DNA of 64,000 nucleotides from Streptomyces sp. CG1 (GTDB lineage Bacteria; Actinomycetota; Actinomycetes; Streptomycetales; Streptomycetaceae): NCBI RefSeq assembly GCF_041080625.1, contig NZ_CP163518.1, positions 1,612,001 to 1,676,000 of the forward strand, read 5' to 3'. Shown piece by piece: positions 41,765 to 50,804 of this stretch (position 1 is its first letter; each line of letters starts with the position of its first letter). The notes under the pieces were generated by a model. It saw only the letters and a program-made list of their open reading frames with translations, ran no database searches and was not told where the DNA came from. The position numbers and the translations under genes were made by a program.

Positions 41765-42439
41765 TCAGCCTCGGACGACGAACGTCTTGGCCTTACCGGC
41801 GTGGCTGGAGCAGGAGTCCTTCTCCTCTGTGGTCATCTTCCTGGACTTGACGACCACCGCGTTGCTCTGGCCGTCCGTCCCGTTCGGGGCGGGCCCGGTG
41901 ATGACGTCGGGGACGAACCAGAAGTAGTGACCCCACTTCCGGTCGTCGTAATGGGTCTGCCATGTACCGGAGACGTTCTGCATCACCTGTGCACGGGAGA
42001 TCCAGCCGACTTCACCGGGTTTCACCGTCATGTTGACCGAGCTGGTCTCCGAGTGCGTGCTCGACCAGGTGTGGCTGTAAGTCGCCGTCACACTCAAGTC
42101 GATGATTCCCGCTATCTTGCCGCCGGCGGTCACGGATACGCCCGCCGAGTCCGTGGAACCGACCGTGTCGGACCAGGTCATCGACTGAGTGGCGGGCGAG
42201 GTGCTGCAGTTGTAGAGCGAGTCGGAAACCCGGTGGAAGCCTCCGAGATACGCCTGGCCCAACTGCGGGTCGTTGAAGGTGCACTTCCCTTCACCCGAGT
42301 CACAGTCAGCTATGAGCTGTGCCCGGGTCGGCTGGTCATCTGCTGAGGCCGGAACAGCTATCGCCGCGACCATGCCCAGGCCGGCCGCCGAGAGCGCCAG
42401 CATCCGTCCGCCGTAGCGCATCCTGCGGTTGTTCGCCAT
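41765..42439 (-). CDS. Secreted protein, possible aerolysin/ETX-MTX2-like beta fold
   Basis: 224 residues. A Sec signal peptide (MANNRRMRYGGRMLALSAAG, hydrophobic core, cleavage after about ASA at 33) precedes a Ser/Thr-rich, beta-rich domain with alternating stretches (MTWSDTVGSTDSAGVSVTAG; IIDLSVTATYSHTWSSTHSE; TSSVNMTVKPGEVGWI). This texture, with a long amphipathic Ser/Thr hairpin followed by a KPGE turn, recalls pore-forming aerolysin/epsilon-toxin-like proteins, but no diagnostic motif proves it. Two Cys pairs (GEGKC..., DSCSS) could form disulfides. ATG 42439 has AAAGG 7 nt upstream. A hairpin repeat forms its terminator. The function is uncertain. Confidence 0.75.
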   Translation of the reverse strand: MANNRRMRYGGRMLALSAAGLGMVAAIAVPASADDQPTRAQLIADCDSGEGKCTFNDPQLGQAYLGGFHRVSDSLYNCSTSPATQSMTWSDTVGSTDSAGVSVTAGGKIAGIIDLSVTATYSHTWSSTHSETSSVNMTVKPGEVGWISRAQVMQNVSGTWQTHYDDRKWGHYFWFVPDVITGPAPNGTDGQSNAVVVKSRKMTTEEKDSCSSHAGKAKTFVVRG

Positions 42440-42944
42440 ACATGTGCCTTTCGCTGTGCATGAGGGGGGTCGGCCATCGCAGGAAGAGCGACTGAGGAGT
42501 CACCGCGATCACCGCCTGTTGCGATCTAGAAGAGGCAACAACCGACTTGTTTACACGACCAGTTGGAGAAATCCCAACCCTGACCGCTGGAGGCACCCGC
42601 GTGATGAGACGGACGAGGCGCTTGCAGCAGCGGACGGTTGTGCAGGAAGTCCAAGACCAGGAATCGCCGCCGTCCTTGCGTACCCAGCCGAAGATGACCG
42701 CGGCAAGACTGCCTACTCATCATGCCGGCGCCCAGGTCGCCTGGCCCCGGGTGTCCGGGGCAACCCTCCGGAAGGTGAACACAGAAGATGGATGAACCTC
42801 CGGCTGTTTACGGCTGTTTGACGGCTTTTCATCGCTGGTCACCTGAAGGCCCTGACTACGCCGCTCTAGTCTCCTAACGCCTGATCAGAAAGGACCTGAT
42901 CAGTGGACAACCTCCCCGCTCTCCGCTCACCCAGGAGGTCCACC
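42440..42944. promoter_or_regulatory. Divergent promoter region, secreted protein / phosphoesterase
   Basis: About 500 bp. Apart from the paired CTGATCAG sites near 42890, no RNA or intact gene is clear. A minus-strand frame at 42526-42723 ends in FSNWSCKQVGCCLF, peptide-like but without a ribosome-binding site, so it is not called a gene. Confidence 0.35.
42881..42903. promoter_or_regulatory. Two palindromic CTGATCAG sites
   Basis: The 8-bp palindrome CTGATCAG occurs at 42881-42888 and 42896-42903, with starts 15 bp apart and an AAGGAC spacer, 42-64 bp upstream of the phosphoesterase GTG. As a direct repeat of palindromes it may bind a regulator or overlap the transcription start. Confidence 0.45.
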
Positions 42945-43829
42945 GTGTCCTTGCTGTCCCGCATCAAGCGTTCGCGCCGGGCGCTCTCTCTTGTCACCGC
43001 CCTCCCCGCCGCCCTGGTCGGGGTGTGGGCCGCCGCCCCAGCCGCGCAGGCCGCCGCCCTTCCCACCCCCGACCACGTGGTCGTAGTGGTGTTCGAGAAC
43101 CACTCCTACGAGCAGGTCATCGGCAGCACAAGCGCCCCGTACCTGAACAACACCCTGGTGGCCGGCGGCGGCAACCTCACCAACTCGTTTGCCATCACCC
43201 ACCCCAGCCAGCCGAACTACCTGGACCTGTTCTCCGGCAACAACCAGGGCATCACCAACGACAACTGCTACACCCCGCAGTTCAGCAGCGCCGCGAACCT
43301 GGGCTCCGAACTCATCGCCGCCGGCAAGACCTGGGGCAGCTACAACGAGGGCCTGCCCTCCGCGGGCTCGACGGTGTGCACCAACTCCGCCACCAAGTAC
43401 GCCCGGAAGCACAACCCATGGTTCGCCTTCAGCAACGTTCCGCTGAACACGGCGCACACCTTCACGCAGTTCCCGACGGACTACACGACCCTGCCGAAGG
43501 TCTCGTTCGTCACCCCGAACCTGTGCAACGACATGCACGACTGCTCCATCTCGACGGGCGACACGTGGCTGAAGAACAACCTCGGCGCCTACGCCACCTG
43601 GGCCCAGACGCACAACAGCATCCTGGCCGTCACCTTCGACGAGGACGACAGCTCGCACAGCAACCACATCGCCACCGTGTTCTACGGTGCTCATGTCGCG
43701 CCGGGAAGCACGACCTCGACGCACTACAACCACTACGACACGCTGCGCACTCTTGAGGACCTGGCCGGGCTGACGACCCACGCCGGGGCCGCGGCAGGCG
43801 CCTCCGACATCGCGGGCATCTGGAACTGA
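42945..43829 (+). CDS. Secreted phosphoesterase (acid phosphatase/phospholipase C superfamily)
   Basis: 294 residues. A long Sec signal (SRIKRSRRALSLVTALPAAL..., ending AQA about 35) precedes a phosphoesterase domain: VVVVFENHSYEQVIG carries the metal-ligand Glu-Asn-His, FAITHPSQPNYLDLFSG the catalytic Thr/Ser region, and VTFDEDDSSHSNHIATVFYG the second metal site. This is the AcpA/PlcC-like (PF04185-type) family that cleaves phosphate esters outside the cell. GTG 42945 is preferred because AGGAGG lies 6 nt upstream; a GTG at 42903 has none. It stands alone; phosphate control is plausible but no clear PHO box was seen. Confidence 0.88.
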   Translation: MSLLSRIKRSRRALSLVTALPAALVGVWAAAPAAQAAALPTPDHVVVVVFENHSYEQVIGSTSAPYLNNTLVAGGGNLTNSFAITHPSQPNYLDLFSGNNQGITNDNCYTPQFSSAANLGSELIAAGKTWGSYNEGLPSAGSTVCTNSATKYARKHNPWFAFSNVPLNTAHTFTQFPTDYTTLPKVSFVTPNLCNDMHDCSISTGDTWLKNNLGAYATWAQTHNSILAVTFDEDDSSHSNHIATVFYGAHVAPGSTTSTHYNHYDTLRTLEDLAGLTTHAGAAAGASDIAGIWN

Positions 43830-43967
43830 CCTCGGGACGGGGTTCACACACAGTGGACCCGCAGCGGTGAAACAGCATCAGGACCGCCGCCTCCCAGGAG
43901 GCGGCGGTCGTCTCCGTCCGGACCGGCTCCCACGGATCAGGCAGTGCGTCGGAGCGTCGGAGCGTCA

Positions 43968-44390
43968 GAGGACGTTGACCGCGCTCCGGGCCGCGGCCAC
44001 GGTGGCGTACTCGGGGCTGGAGGCGCCGCTGCTGGTCTTGGCGCCGCTGCCCTAGCTCGCGAGGTGGAACCAGTGGTTGCCGACGCCCGAGGAGTAGTGC
44101 ATGTCGAGGCGGCCGACCGACTTCGACCAGCAGTCGGCGGAGCGGCCGTCCAGGGACGGCTTGCCGAAGCGGCGCCGCCACAGCGGGGTGGAATGGTCAC
44201 TGAAGAGGTAAGCGGGGGTGTCGACCGGTTGTCGGCCTTCCACCCGACCATGGTGCCGAGGACGTCGCTGATGGCCTCGTTCAGGCCGCCGGACTCATCG
44301 CTGTAACGCAGGTTGGCCGTAGCCGAGGCATTGTCCCAGTTGGTGCCGACGTGGACGAAGACGGTGGCGCCGCGTGCGCGTCGACAGCGG
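43968..44390 (-). pseudogene. M4 (thermolysin-like) metalloprotease remnant with active site deleted
   Basis: The minus strand reads VFVHVGTNWDNA directly joined to SATANLRYSDESGGLNEAIS then DVLGTMVGWKADNR, and in a later frame GKPSLDGRSADCWSKSVGRL and DMHYSSGVGNHWFHLAS. These are ordered M4 segments: the third zinc ligand region (GGLNEAISD) and the catalytic His region (DMHYSSG). The HExxH zinc motif that should lie between VGTNWDNA and SATANL is gone, and a frameshift separates the two halves. Clearly inactive. Confidence 0.8.
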
Positions 44391-44499
44391 TGGCGCGGTC
44401 GGTGGAGAGCTGTTTCCCGTCACCCGGCGAGCCTGGCGTGAGGGCGGCGCGGCCGGGGTCGCCTCGCGGGGCTCGCCGGGTAGGCCGCGGCTGAGCGGG

Positions 44500-45347
44500 A
44501 CGCGCATGGCTCGGCTCGAGCGGGAGTTGCAGCGCGGGGCTGGTGCACGGGTGGGCGGATCAGCGGTGGACGCTCGCGCGGATCAAGACGGTGACCGGCC
44601 GGTTGTTTCACGTCTCCTACCCGGTGGCGGGCACCTGGCGGCTGCTGCGGCGGCGCGGCTGGCGTGGCAGCAGTCGGCCCGGTGGGTGATCGAGCGTGAC
44701 GAGGGAGCGGTGGAGGTATGGAAGAAGGAGACCTGGCCGCGGGCAAGAGCATCGCGGCGGAGCGAGACGCCTGGATGGTCTTCGAGGATGAGGCCGGGCA
44801 GTCGATGGTCCCGCCGCGCGCGAGGAGTTGGGGTCGCAGAGGCTGTACGCCGGTGGTGCGGGTGCGGGTGCGGGTGCGCGGCCGGCGCTCGGGCCGGGTG
44901 TCCATGGCTGGGCTGACCTGCTACAAAGCGGGGGAACGGTCTCGGTTGTCCTATCTGGTCCGCGAGTACCGGCGTCGCGAGGGCGAGCCGAAGGGGATCG
45001 GCCGGCGGGACCTGCGCGATCTGCTGGTGCGGGCGCACATCCAGCCGGGTGGCCCGATCGTGCTGGTCGGGGACAACCTGCGCCTGCACCTGATCGAGTC
45101 GCTGCGCGAGTCCTTCGCCACGCATCCGACTGGCTCACCGTCATCCAACTCCCCAGCTGCGCACCTGACTTGAATCCACAGGACGGAGTGTGGTCGCTCG
45201 TGAAGCGGGATCCGGGCAACCTCGCAGCGGCCGACCTCGGCCAGATCACCCGAGCCGTCAAACGCAAGCTCAAGATGCTCCAGTACCGCCCGCACCTGAT
45301 CGACGGCGGCCTCGCCGGCACCGGCCTCACCCTCGACAGCTGACCAG
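44500..45347 (+). mobile_element. IS630-family transposase, frameshifted
   Basis: Frames in sequence read RWVIERDEGAVEVWKKETWP, then AWMVFEDEAGQSMVPPRARS (first catalytic Asp region), GGPIVLVGDNLRLHLIESLR (second Asp), then after a frameshift near 45115 ASDWLTVIQLPSCAPDLNPQ (catalytic Glu/Asp region DLNPQ) and NLAAADLGQITRAVKRKLKM. All parts of an IS630 DDE transposase are present in order but need two or more frameshifts. A second copy of the last 150 bp lies at 47272-47422. Confidence 0.82.
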
Positions 45348-47422
45348 ATGAGCCTGGACGGTGTTGTGCGACCGCACGAGCCGCTTCACTCGGCCGGATT
45401 GGTCCTCGCGCGCCGGTTTGGCGCGGCGGGGAGTATGGGAAAGCCGTCGGCCGGCTGTCTGAAGGACACGTCACGGAGTAGTGCCCGCTGATCCGAACCA
45501 GGGGGGCGTGGCCAGCCTCATCATGACCCTTTTCGATCAGGAGAACACTGCGATGTCTTCGTCTCAGACCAAACGGATGACGATCGGCGACTTCCTGCTC
45601 CGGCGCATGGCGGAGGCCGGGATCGGCCACGTGTTCGGCGTCCCGGGTGACTACAACCTCGAACTGCTCCAGCAGATGCACGATGGCGGCACGATGGAGT
45701 GGGTCGGCAACTGCAACGAGCTGAACGCGTCCTACGCGGCTGACGGATACGCGCGGCTCAAGGGCATGGGCGCGTTCATGGTCACCAACGCCGTGGGCGC
45801 GATGAGCGCGATCAACGGGGTCGCCGGCTGCTACGCCGAGCACGTCCCGGTCATCGCCGTCTGCGGATCGATTCCGCTCAGGTCGATCGAGCGGAATCTG
45901 GGCATGCACCACACGATGGCCGACGGCACCTGGGACCGTTTCCTCAGCGCCTTCTCGCAGGTTACGGCGGCCCAGGTCAGGCTGACGCCGCGCAATGCGG
46001 CGATGGAGATCGACCGGTTGATCTTGACCGCGTGGCGGGAGAAGCTCCCGGTCTACATGGAGGTACCCTCCGACATCGCCTACCTGGAGATCGAGGTCCC
46101 GGCCGAAGCGCTGGTACTCCACCAGCCGCCGAGCGATCCCGAGCGGCTGCGCTCCTGTGTCGCCGCGGTCGCGAGCTTCCTGTCCGAGGCGAAGTCGGCC
46201 GCGATCCTGGTGGACCTGGACGTCAGCCGGTTCGGCGTCGCGGCGGAGGTGATGGAGCTGGCCGAGAAGCTAAGGCTGCCGATCGCGGCGTGCAGCACTG
46301 CCAAGGCGGTGATCACCGAGGCCTTGCCCAACTACGTGGGCATTTACAACGGCAAGGCGAGCGCGCCGGAGACGATCGAGGCGGTCGAGGGCAGCGAGCG
46401 CCTGCTGGCCATCGGCTATCGGCCGATCGAGGTAACCACCGGCGACTTCTCGGCCGAGCTGCCCGCCGAGACCATCCACCTGCGCAGCCACTCGGCCGAC
46501 GTCGGGGTCGCGAACTTCCAGGCGGTGAACCTCAAGGACGTGCTGCGTGGTGTCATCGACGCCGTCTCGCCGGTCGCCGAGCGCACCATCCGCAAGCCCG
46601 CGGTGCCCAAGCCGCCTGCGGCAGACGGCTCCGCGAAGCTCACCCAGATGGCCTACTGGAAAGCGGTGCAGGAGTACGTCAAGCCCGGCGACGTGCTCCT
46701 GGTCGACAACGGCACCTCGTACGCGCTGTTCGGCGTCGAACTACCGGAGGGTTGCACGTTCGTCGGCTCGGTCAACTGGGGTTCGATCGGCTTCTCGGTC
46801 GGGGCGCTGCTCGGCACGCTGACCGCTGCACCGGAGCGCCGCCACCTGCTGTTCGTGGGCGACGGCTCCTTCCAGGAGGCTGCGCAGGAGCTGTCGACCA
46901 TCATGCGGCACGGCCACAAGCCGGTGGTTCTGCTGATCAACAACGGCGGATACACCATTGAGCGCGGCTACCTCGGTCGGGACGAGCCCTACAACGACAT
47001 CGCCACCTGGGCCTACGCGGAACTGCCCAAGGTGCTGTGCCCGAATACCACGGCGCGCTCGTTCGTCGTCGAGACCCCCGACGACCTGCGGAAGGCCATG
47101 AGCGCACCCAACGACAAGATGATCTTCATCGAGTCGGTCATGGACCCCCACGACATCCCCGCCCCGATCGCCGCCAGCAGCAACCACGGCGCCGACGTCG
47201 ACTACGGGCCCCGCGGCCCGCATCACCGCGACGGCGCCCAGCTCCGGTAACCCGCAAGAAGAAGTTCGGTTGCTCGTGAAGCGGGATCCGGGCAACCTCG
47301 CAGCGGCCGACCTCGGCCAGATCACCCGAGCCGTCAAACGCAAGCTCAAGATGCTCCAGTACCGCCCGCACCTGATCGACGGCTGCCTCGCCGGCACCGG
47401 CTCACCCTCGACAACTGACCAG
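45196..47422. repeat. 150-bp direct repeats flanking the pyruvate decarboxylase gene
   Basis: 45196-45347 and 47272-47422 are direct copies of the IS630 transposase 3' end, differing by a few substitutions and one deleted base. They bracket the ThDP decarboxylase gene. The near identity suggests a recent duplication or two partial insertions. Confidence 0.85.
45553..47250 (+). CDS. Pyruvate/indolepyruvate decarboxylase-type ThDP enzyme
   Basis: 565 residues. The N-terminal PYR domain has the catalytic Glu56 in GNCNELNASYAADGYAR and the adjacent His pair in GMHHTMADG (119-120), a hallmark of pyruvate and indolepyruvate decarboxylases. The C-terminal PP domain has GDGSFQEAAQELSTIMRHGH then VVLLINNGGYTIE, the GDG-NN ThDP/Mg site. 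It would decarboxylate a 2-keto acid to an aldehyde in the cytosol. ATG 45553 has AGGAG about 11 nt upstream; an in-frame GTG at 45481 is less likely. It lies between direct IS630 tail copies, with no adjacent alcohol dehydrogenase. The last 15 residues (GPRGPHHRDGAQLR) look like read-through past the normal end. Confidence 0.9.
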   Translation: MSSSQTKRMTIGDFLLRRMAEAGIGHVFGVPGDYNLELLQQMHDGGTMEWVGNCNELNASYAADGYARLKGMGAFMVTNAVGAMSAINGVAGCYAEHVPVIAVCGSIPLRSIERNLGMHHTMADGTWDRFLSAFSQVTAAQVRLTPRNAAMEIDRLILTAWREKLPVYMEVPSDIAYLEIEVPAEALVLHQPPSDPERLRSCVAAVASFLSEAKSAAILVDLDVSRFGVAAEVMELAEKLRLPIAACSTAKAVITEALPNYVGIYNGKASAPETIEAVEGSERLLAIGYRPIEVTTGDFSAELPAETIHLRSHSADVGVANFQAVNLKDVLRGVIDAVSPVAERTIRKPAVPKPPAADGSAKLTQMAYWKAVQEYVKPGDVLLVDNGTSYALFGVELPEGCTFVGSVNWGSIGFSVGALLGTLTAAPERRHLLFVGDGSFQEAAQELSTIMRHGHKPVVLLINNGGYTIERGYLGRDEPYNDIATWAYAELPKVLCPNTTARSFVVETPDDLRKAMSAPNDKMIFIESVMDPHDIPAPIAASSNHGADVDYGPRGPHHRDGAQLR

Positions 47423-47436
47423 CCCGGATCCTGACA

Positions 47437-48243
47437 TCACGCGCTCAAGTTCACTAGCTTGCCCGGACCGGGGACGGTGCGGAAACGGAACGGCTCCGGG
47501 GTGCGGCCGGCCTGGATGAACCAGCACTCCCCGGTGCCGTCTCCGGTGACGATCCGCAGCACCGTGTCCGCCACGACCTGAGCCGGGATGATCGGCAGTT
47601 TCTGCTCGGAGAGCATGTCGCGCAGCGGATCGATGATCCGCGACTCGGCGAACCCGGGGCAGACGGCGTTGAAGCGCACATTCTCCGGCGCGAGAGCCGG
47701 CCCGAGGGAGCGGGCAAGTCCCACGACCGCATGCTTGTTGGCCGCATAAAGGGGATCAAGCGGTACGGCCGCCAGGCCCGCCAGTGACGCGGTCGCCACA
47801 ATCGCCCCTCCGCCGCGGGCCCGCATAGCCGGCAGCAGCGCATGGGTGCCGAACACCACGCCGTCGAGGTTGGCTCCCATTGCGCGACGGTAGCGTGCCA
47901 GGTCGAAGTCCTCGCCAAGGCCGCATCCGGTCGCCACCCCGGCGTTGAGCAAGGCGATGTCGACACCGCCGCAGTGCTCACGGGTGAAGTCCACCAGTAC
48001 ACGGTTGGCGTCGGGGTCGGAGACGTCACAGACGCGGAAATGGCCGCCGACCATGTCGGCCACCTCGCGGCCACCCCGCGCGTCGAGGTCCGCGACGACC
48101 ACGCGCGCCCCCGCCTTCGCCAGCGTCAGCGCCGTGGCCCGGCCCAGTCCGCTGGCACCGCCGGTGACGATGGCCACCTTGCCGTGAAGCGCGGCGCCGT
48201 CCGTCTGCCCCGGCCGGGCGGCGGCGCTCTGAACGGCGGTCAT
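47437..48243 (-). CDS. Short-chain dehydrogenase/reductase
   Basis: 268 residues. TGGASGLGRA (about 29-38) is the NAD(P) loop, the Asp in VVADLD suggests NAD preference, NAGV follows, and the catalytic Ser-Tyr-Lys is in TASLAG...LYAANKH. Its ATG overlaps the stop of the upstream oxidoreductase (ATGA, 48240-48243), so the two are coupled. The pair probably acts on a common carbonyl or alcohol substrate and is likely regulated through the palindrome at 49281. The final residues end close to the IS630 tail copy. Confidence 0.92.
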   Translation of the reverse strand: MTAVQSAAARPGQTDGAALHGKVAIVTGGASGLGRATALTLAKAGARVVVADLDARGGREVADMVGGHFRVCDVSDPDANRVLVDFTREHCGGVDIALLNAGVATGCGLGEDFDLARYRRAMGANLDGVVFGTHALLPAMRARGGGAIVATASLAGLAAVPLDPLYAANKHAVVGLARSLGPALAPENVRFNAVCPGFAESRIIDPLRDMLSEQKLPIIPAQVVADTVLRIVTGDGTGECWFIQAGRTPEPFRFRTVPGPGKLVNLSA

Positions 48244-49247
48244 GCCAGCTCCAGGACGAGCTTGCCGACGTTGTCCCCGCGGAAGAGCATCTGCAACGTC
48301 TCGGGGAAGTCGTCCACGCTCCCCCTCACCACATGTTCCTTGACCCTGATGCGGCCGGCTCCGATCCAGGCGGAGATGTCCTGCGCGGCCTGCGCGTAGC
48401 GCTCCGCATAGTCGAAGACGACGAAGCCCTCCATGCGGGCGCGTCGCACCAACAGCGAGAGGTAGTTGGAGGGGCCCTTGACCGGCGTGGTGTTGTTGTA
48501 CTGGCTGATCGCCCCACAGACCACGACACGCGCGTGCATGGCCAGTCGCGTCAGAGCCGCGTCGAGGATGTCCCCTCCGACATTGTCGAAGTAGACGTCG
48601 ATGCCGTCGGGGGCCTGCCGGCGCAGCGCCTTCCTGACATCCTCGGCGCGGTAGTCGATCGCCGCGTCGAATCCCAGTTCGTCGGTGAGCATGGCGCACT
48701 TGTCCGGCCCTCCGGCGATGCCGACGACCCTGCATCCCTTGGCCTTCGCGATCTGACCGGCGATGCCGCCGACCGCCCCGGCCGCGCCCGACACCACGAC
48801 GGTCTCGCCGTCCTTCAGCGCCCCGACGTCCAGCAGGCCGAAGTAGGCGGTCATGCCGGGCATGCCCAGCGCCCCGAGATACGTCGAGGGCGGGGCGAGG
48901 GAGGTGTCGATCTTGATGGCACCCTTGCCGTCGGAGACCACGTACTCCTGAACGCCGAACGCGCCGACCACGTGATCACCCGGCTGGAAGCCGGGGTGGT
49001 TGGATGCGGTCACCTCGATGACCGATCCGGCGCGCATCACCTCGCCGATGCCCACCGGCGGCAGGTAGGAGGGACGGTCGTCCAGCCAGCCCCGCATCGC
49101 CGGGTCCAGGGAGATGACGCGCGTCCGGCCCGCGAATCGGCCCGGGCCCGGCTCGTCGACGGTCACTGAACAGTGCTGCCAGTCATCGGGTTTGACCTCG
49201 CCCACGGGGCGGGCTGCCAGACGGATCTGGCGGTTGGTCGCAGACAT
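48240..49247 (-). CDS. NADP-dependent MDR oxidoreductase (prostaglandin/leukotriene reductase-like)
   Basis: 335 residues. The N-terminus NRQIRLAARPVGEVKPDDWQ and the motif VVVSGAAGAVGGIAGQIAK, followed by VGIAGGPDKC, are those of the zinc-free MDR group (YncB/PTGR-like) that reduces enone double bonds with NADPH. YFDNVGGDILDAAL is also conserved. It is first in a two-gene operon with the SDR. The promoter region holds TACCGACCAGTAGGTA, nearly identical to the palindrome before the hydrolase at 51160, suggesting shared control. Confidence 0.92.
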   Translation of the reverse strand: MSATNRQIRLAARPVGEVKPDDWQHCSVTVDEPGPGRFAGRTRVISLDPAMRGWLDDRPSYLPPVGIGEVMRAGSVIEVTASNHPGFQPGDHVVGAFGVQEYVVSDGKGAIKIDTSLAPPSTYLGALGMPGMTAYFGLLDVGALKDGETVVVSGAAGAVGGIAGQIAKAKGCRVVGIAGGPDKCAMLTDELGFDAAIDYRAEDVRKALRRQAPDGIDVYFDNVGGDILDAALTRLAMHARVVVCGAISQYNNTTPVKGPSNYLSLLVRRARMEGFVVFDYAERYAQAAQDISAWIGAGRIRVKEHVVRGSVDDFPETLQMLFRGDNVGKLVLELA

Positions 49248-49280
49248 GACGCCTCCTGTCGTTCACGCTCCGCCGTAGAG

Positions 49281-49296
49281 TACCGACCAGTAGGTA
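49281..49296. promoter_or_regulatory. TetR-type operator, imperfect copy
   Basis: TACCGACCAGTAGGTA, a 16-bp near-palindrome with one mismatch, lies 34-49 bp upstream of the oxidoreductase ATG. The perfect form occurs at 51130-51145. TAC(C/T)GACC(A/G)GT(C/A)GGTA is a common TetR-family operator shape. Confidence 0.65.
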
Positions 49297-49481
49297 TGCC
49301 GATGCATGTGATGTCCGCCACACGGATGACCACAGGACGCCGGGCGGAACGCCGTACGCGCACGAGACTCATCAGCGCGTGCCGACCTCGCCACCCTGCG
49401 CTCGGCCTGGCTGATCCTGGGGATGGCCCCGTCGGCAGGCACATGGGGTGGCGCGATGTCATCGCGTGCGAGCGCATGGGC

Positions 49482-49529
49482 CCGGATCCCCATTTCCACG
49501 TGCCGCCGGATCCCCATTTCCACGTGCCG
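49482..49529. repeat. Perfect 24-bp tandem repeat, two copies
   Basis: The 24-bp unit starting CCGGATCCCC and ending CACGTGCCG is repeated exactly at 49482-49505 and 49506-49529. It lies in the degenerate zone between the oxidoreductase promoter and the PucR remnant. On the minus strand it encodes a repeated RHVEMGIR peptide in one open frame, which I consider incidental. Confidence 0.7.
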
Positions 49530-49629
49530 GCCGTCGCGGTGCCCCACCTTCAGCGCCCCGGACCGGCCGCCGGCTCTCCTTGTCGCAGGCCACCGGTCGC
49601 CTGAGGAAACGCGGTGGGAGCCGGGCCTC

Positions 49630-50690
49630 GTGGAAGTGTCCACAGCCTCGCGTGCCGCCAGGGCCCGGCTGAGTTCCACCACGGTGTCCGGAGCATCCAG
49701 GCGGCGCCGGTCAGCTCCGTGAAACGGCGCAGACGGAAGCGGACGGCGTTGACATGGACGTGTGCGCTGCGGGCGACTTCGCGGACGTGCCGCCCCTCTT
49801 CAGGTACTCCCGGACCAACTCCTCGATGAGCGCACCCAACCCGCCCTCCGCCTCCAGGGGGCGCAGACAACGGTCGAGCAGCAACTCGGCGAGTTCCGGC
49901 TCGGCGACGACCGCAACCCGCCAGGACAGGTCACTCAGGTCGTACACGCCGCGCGGACCATACGCACGGGCGGCCTCCAGCATCCTGCCGGCGGCACGGA
50001 AGGAGCAGTGCGCCGCGGCCAGCTCCGTCGGCGAGCCGAGCCCCGCCGTCACCTCCAGGTCACCGGTCTCCGGCTTCGCTTCGACGACTCCGGCGACAGC
50101 CTCGTCCAGCACGGTGAGCGGCGCGCCTCGGCCGTTCCTGTGACCGTGGGACTCCAGGGAGCGTTGGAGCGCGTCCGGACCGACGTTGCCGCTCGGGACG
50201 GCTCTGATGGCCCGGTACCGCCGCGACGGGCCCAGTCCGTAGATCGCTCCACCGCTGTGGATCTCCGCCGCGCTCAGCGTCCCGAGGAGCAGCCCGCGCA
50301 GGAAGTCGGCGCGGCGCCGGGCGTCGAACAGGGCGGAGGCGACCTCCGCCTGCCAGTGGACCGCGGCGATCTGCAGGCTCGCGACGTTCGCGAGCTCCCA
50401 GAGGCACTTGGTGCGGTCGACGATGAGGCCGGGGTCCAGCCCGCGTTCGGTCGCCTCGGCGATGAACAGATCCCGTATCGCGCTCAGCGCCAGTGGAAGG
50501 CGCGGAGCCCGTCGCCGAGCGGTACGCCTCGGGCGACCCGGTCCCGGGCCACATCGGCTTCGCCGAGGCCCTCCGGCGCGGGCACCGTCCCTTCTCGCAC
50601 CACCGCGAGAGCCCGCTGGAAGTGCCGATGCCAGATCTGGTCCCGCACAGTCTGGTGGTGGACGGGGGGTTGCCCGCCGTGTGAGCACGT
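49630..50690 (-). pseudogene. PucR-family regulator with frameshifts
   Basis: The minus strand gives, in three frames in order, HRHFQRALAVVREGTVPAPE with ADVARDRVARG; then LSAIRDLFIAEATERGLDPG through GALIEELVREYLKRG; then GHVREVARSAHVHVNAVRFR with LRRFTELTGA; and finally VELSRALAARE. This is a full PucR/CdaR-type regulator ending in its C-terminal HTH (VHVNAVRFRLRR), but it needs at least three frameshifts (about 50490, 49790 and 49690). The middle 250 residues remain open. It lies between two promoters sharing a TetR-type operator. Confidence 0.72.
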
Positions 50691-50804
50691 GGGGCCTGTC
50701 GGCGCCGCGGGGCGGGAGCGGTCTCCAGGAGGCGGGGCATCGACCGGACCGCCCCGCGAAGGAGTCCGGCCCGCTGACGAAGTGAGCCGGTCCGTGGACA
50801 TGGT

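Noticed and set aside
42526..42723. Possible lanthipeptide-like precursor ending FSNWSCKQVGCCLF on the minus strand
   Set aside because: No ribosome-binding site, no leader-like N-terminus and no modification enzyme nearby.
49482..49529. CRISPR array
   Set aside because: Two directly abutting 24-bp units without spacers, and no cas genes in the window.
49263..49682. Open minus-strand frame with a repeated RHVEMGIR peptide
   Set aside because: The repeat comes from the 24-bp DNA duplication, the frame overlaps a promoter with an operator, and its start is the tail of the PucR fossil.
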